Shown piece by piece: positions 16,379 to 21,239 of a stretch of DNA of 21,239 nt. Below the pieces are notes generated by a model. It saw only the letters and a list, made by a program, of their open reading frames with translations, had not been told where the DNA came from and ran no database searches. The stretch comes from SG8-41 sp035574195 (GTDB taxonomy: Bacteria; Pseudomonadota; Gammaproteobacteria; Burkholderiales; SG8-41), in NCBI GenBank assembly GCA_035574195.1, contig DATLZE010000047.1, forward strand, positions 1-21,239. Reading direction: 5' to 3'. How positions within the stretch are numbered: the stretch's first letter is position 1; every line of letters begins with the position of its first letter. Made by a program: the position numbers and the translations under genes.

Positions 16379-16654
16379 TGGCCATCCGGCCCGAGGGATT
16401 CCACGATTCCTCGGCGCGTGAATGCGCTCGCCTTCACCCGGCTCCTCCGGCAGCGTGCCGCCCGCTCGGTCGACGCGCCTGTGCCTGATCTTTCCCTCGA
16501 CGGTATCGGCGCTGTGCGCGAACTCGGCCTGCACCCATTCGAGGTAGGCAAGCCGCGGGCAGTACACGTACTCGTTGAGCATGCGCACCGGAATGAGCGG
16601 AGCTTCGGGTGAAAGCTCCGGAAATGCGAGCGGCAGCTCCCGCTGCTCGGGCAT
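16319..16654 (-). pseudogene. cas4-cas1: Truncated Cas4-Cas1 fusion (type I-G), N-terminal fragment
   Basis: Residues 1-79 match the start of the Cas4-Cas1 fusion typical of type I-G (I-U) systems: LIPVRMLNEYVYCPRLAYLE and WVQAEFAHSADTVEG, then HRRVDRAGGTLPEEP and IHA. The Cys in YCPRLAYLEW is the first Fe-S ligand of Cas4. After about 16417 the similarity stops, and the frame runs through the CRISPR repeat to a stop at 16319-16321. A complete fusion is over 500 residues, so the nuclease core, the other Fe-S cysteines and all of Cas1 are missing. I infer a deletion that joined cas4 to the array. The ATG at 16654 has a purine-rich GGAGGGGA about 8 bases upstream. The product is almost certainly inactive in spacer acquisition. 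Confidence 0.75.
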
Positions 16655-17380
16655 AAAGCGGTCCCCTCCCTCTGCCGAAGGGCGTCGCGCCCCGGGCCGA
16701 TCAATTTACCAGACCCGCAGGCGGGCATTCCCGGCAGGGCCGGGCAGGGGCGGAAAACGCAGAATCGGAGCGCAGGGCGCCTCGAGCCGCTCGCCGCCCC
16801 GTCCGCAATCGGGCGCCTGGCGCCGCGATGCGGGCGGCAACATCCCGGCCTGGTCGATTGCGCTTCGATCCCGCCGGCCTTGTCCGCGCCTACCGGCAGA
16901 CCCGCATCTTGCATGGCCGGCCATCTTCTACGGCGCGAGCGCGAGCCCGCCGATCGGCGCGAAGCGCGCGCCAACCGCGTTCGGCGCGGCTGCGAGTTCC
17001 GCGATCCGCCTGCCGAGACGGGATGCCGGCAGCATCGTGTTTTCCGACGAACGCACGCGACCGGCAAAGCCGAGGGCGAGGGGCCGAGCGGCCGCGCGCC
17101 GCAGCGGATTCGAGCAACCGATCGGCGGGGAGGCGGGCCGCGCGAAGGCGATCCTCCCACGGCCGGCCGTTGCGTGCCTGCCGTGCCCCGCGAATTCGAC
17201 GAATCCTGGCCGCGCCATCCCCCGCCGCTTGCCCCCATCGCGCAGCTCCTTCATCATTGTGCCCTGGTGAAACGCGCTCTCGTGGCCGCAGCCCGGAGCC
17301 CGATCATCTTGCGATCCCATGTTCCGCGAGCCGCATGCGATGCGGCCGAACGACCGTCGAATCGGAGCGAGACAATCACC
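16655..17380. other. Gene-poor region between cas4 remnant and Bug gene
   Basis: This 726-bp stretch carries no intact gene I can recognise. On the plus strand around 16925-17060 one frame reads PPIGAKRAPTAFG followed by PRRDAGSIVFSDERT. That resembles the nucleotide-binding region of the malate/L-lactate dehydrogenase (MDH2/LDH2) family but lacks the flanking parts, so it may be a decayed fragment. The minus strand shows nothing resembling further cas genes. A poor GGAG at 17364-17367 is the only ribosome-site candidate for the Bug gene at 17381. Confidence 0.35.
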
Positions 17381-18370
17381 ATGACGAACCGCCCCCGTCC
17401 GAATTGCCTGACCAGCGCCATCGCCCTGCTCGGCTTTTGCGCCGCCGCCGGTATTGTCCAAGGCGCCGATTCGCCGTATCCGACCCGCCCGATCCGGCTG
17501 GTCGTGCCGTTCGCGCCCGGCGGCGGCGTGGACACCACAGCGCGAATCATCGGCCCGAAGCTGAGCGAGTTCATGGGCCAGAACTGGGTCATCGACAACC
17601 GCACCGGCGCCGCCGGCAACATCGCGAGCGAGATCGTCGCCCGCGCCGCCCCGGACGGCCACACGGTGTTGTTGGCGCTCGACACGCAGCTCACGGCGAA
17701 TCCGAGCCTCTACAATCTGCCGTTCAGCGTCGAAAAGGACCTGCAGCCCGTCGTCATACTCGCCGTCAGCGATCAGACCCTGGTCGTGCATCCCGGAGTC
17801 GCGGCCAGGACGCTCAAGGAGTTCGTCGCTCTGGCCAAGCAGAAGCCCGGCGCCCTGCGTCATGGATCGGCCGGCGTGGGCAGCTCGAACCACCTCGCCG
17901 CCGAGTTGTTCAAGAAGGTCGCCGGGCTCGATATCTTGCACGTCCCCTATAAAGGGGCGGGCCCCGCGATCGCCGCGATCCTGGGAGGCGAAATCCAGAT
18001 GAACATCAGCTCCACCGCCTCGACGCTCGAGCACATCAAGGCCGGGCGGCTGCGCGCGCTGGCGAGCACCGGTCTGGAGCGCAGCAAGGCGCTGCCGGAA
18101 GTGCCAACGGTGGCGGAGTCCGGCTACCCCCGATTCGAGGCGATCCAGTGGTATGCGCTGGTGGTGCCGGGCGGGACGCCGAAGCAGATCGTCGCGCGCA
18201 TTCACAAGGACTCCGTCAAAGCCCTGCAAAACGCCGAGGTGCAGGCCTCGATGGAGCGCCTGGGCTTGCAGCAGAACCCCTCCACGCCCGCGGACATTGC
18301 CGCGCGCATCAAGCGGGAGACGGCGAAGTGGTCCGGAATCATCAAGGAAGCGGGAATCCGCGTTCAATAA
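17381..18370 (+). CDS. Bug-family tripartite tricarboxylate transporter substrate-binding protein
   Basis: This is a second periplasmic Bug protein, 329 residues long. The signal peptide (about 1-29, MTNRPRPNCLTSAIALLGFC and an A-x-A-like end at GIVQGA) precedes YPTRPIRLVVPFAPGGGVDT, the classic start of the mature domain. NRTGAAGNIASEIVARAAPD, GVAARTLKEFVALAKQKPG, HVPYKGAGPAIAAILGGEIQ and LPEVPTVAESGYP are further family motifs. It is only distantly similar to the other Bug protein (4719-5693), so it is not a recent duplicate. An open frame extends to 16880, but the ATG at 17381 opens the signal peptide. It stands alone, in opposite orientation to its neighbours, between the cas4 fragment and the csb2 fragments, so it looks like an insertion into the old CRISPR locus. 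Ligand unknown. Confidence 0.93.
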   Translation: MTNRPRPNCLTSAIALLGFCAAAGIVQGADSPYPTRPIRLVVPFAPGGGVDTTARIIGPKLSEFMGQNWVIDNRTGAAGNIASEIVARAAPDGHTVLLALDTQLTANPSLYNLPFSVEKDLQPVVILAVSDQTLVVHPGVAARTLKEFVALAKQKPGALRHGSAGVGSSNHLAAELFKKVAGLDILHVPYKGAGPAIAAILGGEIQMNISSTASTLEHIKAGRLRALASTGLERSKALPEVPTVAESGYPRFEAIQWYALVVPGGTPKQIVARIHKDSVKALQNAEVQASMERLGLQQNPSTPADIAARIKRETAKWSGIIKEAGIRVQ

Positions 18371-18529
18371 ACCGCGGAAGCTCGTAAAGGCGTCAGGACC
18401 TTTTCGCACCCGGCGCCGAGCGCCTGCCGGTTGCGTTCGATCCAGCCCGAGCAGCGCGCGGGCTTCCCCCGGAAAGCGCGACGCGAGACGCGCGGCTCGC
18501 GCGGATCAGCATGCCGCTGCGCCGGCTCC

Positions 18530-19342
18530 TCACTCGGCGGCGAGAGCGAACAACCCGAGCCCGAAGTGGCAGCCGAAGCCCAGCGCGATGGGGCCGCGAA
18601 CCGGGCGGGCGAAGCGCAGCCCCAGCATGCGCCCGAGCGCATCGGGCTGCACTAGGCCGCGCTTGCGACGGAAGCGATGGAAATGCACTGGCCTGAGCTC
18701 TCGCCCTGCAAAGTGCACCGCTCTCACATCGTCGATCTCGATCAGTTCCGGTAACGCATCGCCCCGCCCTCGCCATTCCCGGCGCAACTGCTCGAGCAGC
18801 GCCGCGCGCAGCGCTGCCGGCGAACGCAGTTGCGGCTTCTTCAGGTGCCACGGGTGCAGGTAGGGCGTGACGCTGCGCCACACGTCAGATTCGCCCGCGA
18901 GACGCGAAACCTGCCCGAACAAGGCCGCTCGACCGATACCTTCCAGCATCAATCGCAACGGCTCGCCCTCGTCGCGCGTGACCTCGCGCAGTGCGGTCAG
19001 CACGCGTATGGCATCTGCGCCGAAACCGCCGGGCGCATGAATCACCACGTGCTCGATCTCGCCGCGCTCGTTCGGCTCTGGCAGCCAGAACGCATGCGCA
19101 TGACGGTTGGTCGGCGGCAGCGCGTGGCCGGACAGCTCGGCCGGGATGCGGTCCGGCCCGAGCTGCCGCCTCGCCGCCCCCATCGCCGCCAGACGCAGCG
19201 CCTCGCCGATTCGCACCGCCTCCTCGATGCGCGGCAGCGGTTTGCCATAAAGGGCAAAGCGGGCGGTCGTGAGAATCCTCCGCCCCGCCACGACGGCAAG
19301 GGACCGCTCAGCTCTCGCAGGGTTCAAACTGGCCGAGCCCAA
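18530..19342 (-). pseudogene. csb2: Csb2-like (Cas5-Cas6 family) CRISPR protein, N-terminally truncated
   Basis: The 270-residue frame resembles the C-terminal, Cas6-like half of Csb2 (GSU0054 family), the fused Cas5-Cas6 protein of type I-G systems. Supporting segments are ARFALYGKPLPRIEEAVRIG (27-46), RHAHAFWLPEPNERGEIEHV (80-99), APGGF, SVTPYLHPWHLKKP (157-170) and a Gly-rich end GPIALGFGCHFGLGLF (250-265) like the RNA-binding loop of RAMP proteins. Family members are about twice as long, so the N-terminal Cas5 part is absent. The only start is a TTG at 19342 inside the end of the preceding csb2 fragment, and the first ~20 residues look unrelated. Whether it is expressed as a stand-alone Cas6-like nuclease is open; I list it as a probable remnant. 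Confidence 0.6.
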
Positions 19343-19998
19343 AGTGAGCGTCCTTACCGAGGGCTGGTTTCGAAAGCCTGATGGGCTGGTCGAAGTGGAG
19401 TTCTAGTTCATACCCCCATCGCCGCGAAAACCCAACCGTCCTCGAACCGGAATGGTCCAGCGTGTAACGATGAACCGATACCGCTGCGCGTCGAGGCGTG
19501 TCTTTGATGGAGAAAGTCGTCGTCAGTCCGATACCAGCAAGAATCTGCGTGACCCAATCCGTCAGCGGCGCGTTGCGACGATCCCTCTGCAAATGTTCTG
19601 GGATCACAAGCGGGGTGCGGTTGCGCCAGATTATTCAGCACCGCTTCGGCGACGACCGTGATGGGATACGGATCATCGGGCGCCAGTCGAATGCGCTCGA
19701 CCGACAGCAGCGCATCGAGTTCCGAGGTGCTCAGACAACCGCTCGGTATCTGGACCACGAGAAGTTCCAAGAAACGCGCTCTTTCGGTCGGCCGCAGGAG
19801 GTAATACAGATGATCGTGCCTTGGTTGCGGCTCGCCGTCGTCCTTACACCCCGTCAAGGCGACGGAATGCCCCTTCGGACTCGATCTCTCGAAGTGTCGC
19901 ACCACCGCATCGCGGAACGCCCGGGAAACGCGCACCGTGTGTTTTACCGGAATAGGGATGCGTCGGGCGAGACGGAGCCGGATTTCGCTGACTGGAAC
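19308..19998 (-). pseudogene. csb2: Second Csb2-like fragment, frameshifted and N-terminally truncated
   Basis: Two frames together give another C-terminal Csb2-like half. The first (19998 to about 19628) has FRDAVVRHFERSSPKGHSV, then PRHDHLYYLLRPTERARF and LELLVVQIPSG. The second (about 19628 to 19308) has WRNRTPLVIPEHLQRD, HRYTLDHSGSR, GYELELHFDQPI and ends LGKDAHFGLGQFEP. Every one of these lines up in order with the next gene (18530-19342): HxHAFWLPEP, VWRSVTPYLHPWHL and CHFGLGLF. The break near 19628 looks like a 2-base deletion (CTGTGG reduced to CTGG). The 5' end is abruptly joined to a WYL-regulator fragment at about 19999. It cannot make a complete protein without frameshifting. Confidence 0.6.
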
Positions 19999-20315
19999 CG
20001 TTGCTCGCGCAGCAGCCCCGGCTCGAGGCTTTCGAACAGCCGGTCGAAGACGAGCAGCGCCTGGAGCTCCCGCGCGTTGAACCACAGGCCGGGAAGCTCG
20101 TAGACTCCGCCTCCGGCCTCGCGCCGGTAATAGTAGCCGGGGGGATCCTCGCTCCACTCGATCGGCGCCCCCAGGAACTGGCGCATGTACGAGATCAGCC
20201 GGAAGACGGTGGGCTCGGAACACTCGAGCCGGCGCATGAGCTCGGCGCGCGCGACCGGAACGTGCCGCCCGTGCAGGATGCTGTGCAGTTGATAGATGCG
20301 GTCGAACTTGTCCAT
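19944..20315 (-). pseudogene. WYL-family transcriptional regulator, N-terminal fragment
   Basis: The frame begins MDKFDRIYQLHSILHGRHVP, then AELMRRLECSEPTVFRLISY, a winged-helix domain of the DeoR/HTH_11 kind. It continues PIEWSEDPPGYYYRREAGGG and FNARELQALLVFDRLFESLE, the usual bridge to a WYL ligand-binding domain. Similarity ends at about residue 105 (20001), where the sequence switches to csb2 in another frame; a full regulator is about 300 residues or more. WYL regulators often head CRISPR-cas operons, so this was probably the regulator of the decayed locus. The deletion joining it to csb2 would have removed cas3, cas8 and cas7. The remaining fragment keeps the DNA-binding part but lacks the WYL domain. 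Confidence 0.75.
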
Positions 20316-20393
20316 GAAAAAGCTCGCGGGCTTTCAGCCCGGCGCGAACTTTTTTGCACCGCAGCCCATGATCGGCTTGTCCGGGCAAACCCG

Positions 20394-21239
20394 TCAAGCG
20401 CGATGGCGCTCGACGAACTCCCAGTCGATCCCGAGGCCGAAGCCCGGCTTGTCGGTCAAGTGCACGAAGCCGCCGCGCACCTCGGCGCGCTCGGTGAAGA
20501 TTCCGAACCACAGCGGATCGCGCTCCGGCCCGCCGTGCACCTCCACCCCGAAACCCGCGCCCGGGAACGCCGCCACGAGGTGGGCGTGGACCTCGGGCGC
20601 GAGGTGCGGCGCGATCATGACGCCGTGCTGCTCGGCGAGCTGCGCCACGCGCAGCGCCTCGGTGAAGCCGCCCGCGCGCGTCGCGTCGAACTGCACGTAG
20701 CGGATCGCCCCCGCCGCGACGAAATCACGCACGCTGTGACGCGTGAGCTCGCGCTCGCCGTGGGCGAGCGGGATGCGGGTCGAGCGCGCGAGCCGCGCGA
20801 AATCGGCGGGCGTCAGGTACCAGTGCAGCGGCTCCTCCAGCCAGAAGACGTCGAAGGGCTCCACCGCGCGGGCGAAGGCGATCGCGGTCGCGAGATCGTA
20901 GGGCGCGTTGAGATCGAGCATGAGCGACGCCTCCCGCCCGATCGCCTCGCGCACCGCGCGCACGCGCTCCACCTCCTCGGCAGGCGCGAGCGCGCCGGAC
21001 TTGAGCTTCACCGCGCGGAAGCCCTTCGCGACGAAGGCCGCGAGCTCGCGCGCGCAGTCCTCGTGCCCCGCGCCTTCCCGGTAGTAGCCGCCGGTCGCAT
21101 AGCAGAACACCGGCCCGGGCCCGCCGCCCAGCAGCCGCCAGACGGGAAGCCCGGCGGCCTTGCCCTTGATGTCCCAGAGCGCGAGGTCGATGCCGCCGAT
21201 CGCCGCCAGCGCCTGCGGGCGCGATGCGCGCGGCAGCGG
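20394..21239 (-). CDS. Mandelate racemase/muconate lactonizing enzyme family protein, partial
   Basis: This is a member of the enolase superfamily, cut at its 5' end by the window edge; 281 residues are visible. Counting from the first visible residue, the KxK base is Lys78/Lys80 (AVKLKSG). The Mg2+ ligands are Asp109 (LMLDLN), Glu135 (WLEEP) and Glu162 (HGERE). The His/Asp dyad is Asp185 (QFDATRAGG) and His212 (IAPHL). This is the mandelate racemase subgroup, which includes many sugar-acid dehydratases; the substrate cannot be named. IGGIDLALWDIKGKAAGLPV near the visible start is the usual N-terminal domain junction. All catalytic residues are present. It lies upstream of the WYL fragment on the same strand with 78 bp between them. 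It fits an organic-acid catabolic theme with the Bug genes. Confidence 0.93.
   Translation of the reverse strand, partial: PLPRASRPQALAAIGGIDLALWDIKGKAAGLPVWRLLGGGPGPVFCYATGGYYREGAGHEDCARELAAFVAKGFRAVKLKSGALAPAEEVERVRAVREAIGREASLMLDLNAPYDLATAIAFARAVEPFDVFWLEEPLHWYLTPADFARLARSTRIPLAHGERELTRHSVRDFVAAGAIRYVQFDATRAGGFTEALRVAQLAEQHGVMIAPHLAPEVHAHLVAAFPGAGFGVEVHGGPERDPLWFGIFTERAEVRGGFVHLTDKPGFGLGIDWEFVERHRA

Noticed and set aside
16345..17238. A 297-codon minus-strand frame upstream of and overlapping the cas4 fragment
   Set aside because: It is in a different frame from the cas4 match and has no recognisable cas or other domain.

Overview
The window is GC-rich DNA that reads as a betaproteobacterium, most likely Burkholderiales or a relative. 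The evidence is the gene neighbourhood (bamE/fur, recN, nadK, hrcA, hemH, grpE, dnaK, dnaJ, an order I associate with that class), two substrate-binding proteins of the Bug/tripartite tricarboxylate transporter family, and high-GC codon use. I cannot name a species from sequence alone.

Layout. Positions 1-739 hold divergent bamE (cut by the window edge) and fur. Positions about 740-5785 hold an accessory block: a DUF3500 protein on the plus strand, then on the minus strand an Fe/Mn superoxide dismutase, a class III (CaiB/BaiF) CoA-transferase and a Bug-type periplasmic binding protein. Positions 5786-15103 form the conserved core: recN and nadK on the minus strand, divergent hrcA, hemH, grpE, dnaK and dnaJ on the plus strand. 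grpE and dnaK each have a near-consensus sigma-32 promoter with the same 13-nt spacer. A decayed 23S-intervening-sequence-type four-helix-bundle gene sits between dnaK and dnaJ. corA follows on the minus strand.

The most interesting part is 16267-20315, which I read as the fossil of a type I-G (formerly I-U) CRISPR-Cas locus, all on the minus strand. In transcription order it contains the N-terminal half of a WYL-type regulator, a frameshifted Csb2-like (Cas5-Cas6 family) fragment, a second diverged Csb2-like fragment, the first ~79 residues of a Cas4-Cas1 fusion, and a two-repeat, one-spacer CRISPR array with a degenerate terminal repeat. Sharp junctions suggest internal deletions removed cas3, cas8, cas7, most of cas4-cas1 and cas2. 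A plus-strand Bug gene now lies between the csb2 fragments and the cas4 fragment. The window ends in a partial mandelate racemase/muconate lactonizing family enzyme.

How the genes work together: hrcA-hemH-grpE-dnaK-dnaJ supplies the heat-shock chaperone machine and its repressor, nadK supplies NADP, and recN repairs breaks. The Bug proteins, CoA-transferase and enolase-superfamily enzyme look like uptake and catabolism of organic acids. The CRISPR remnant is probably non-functional for interference and adaptation.
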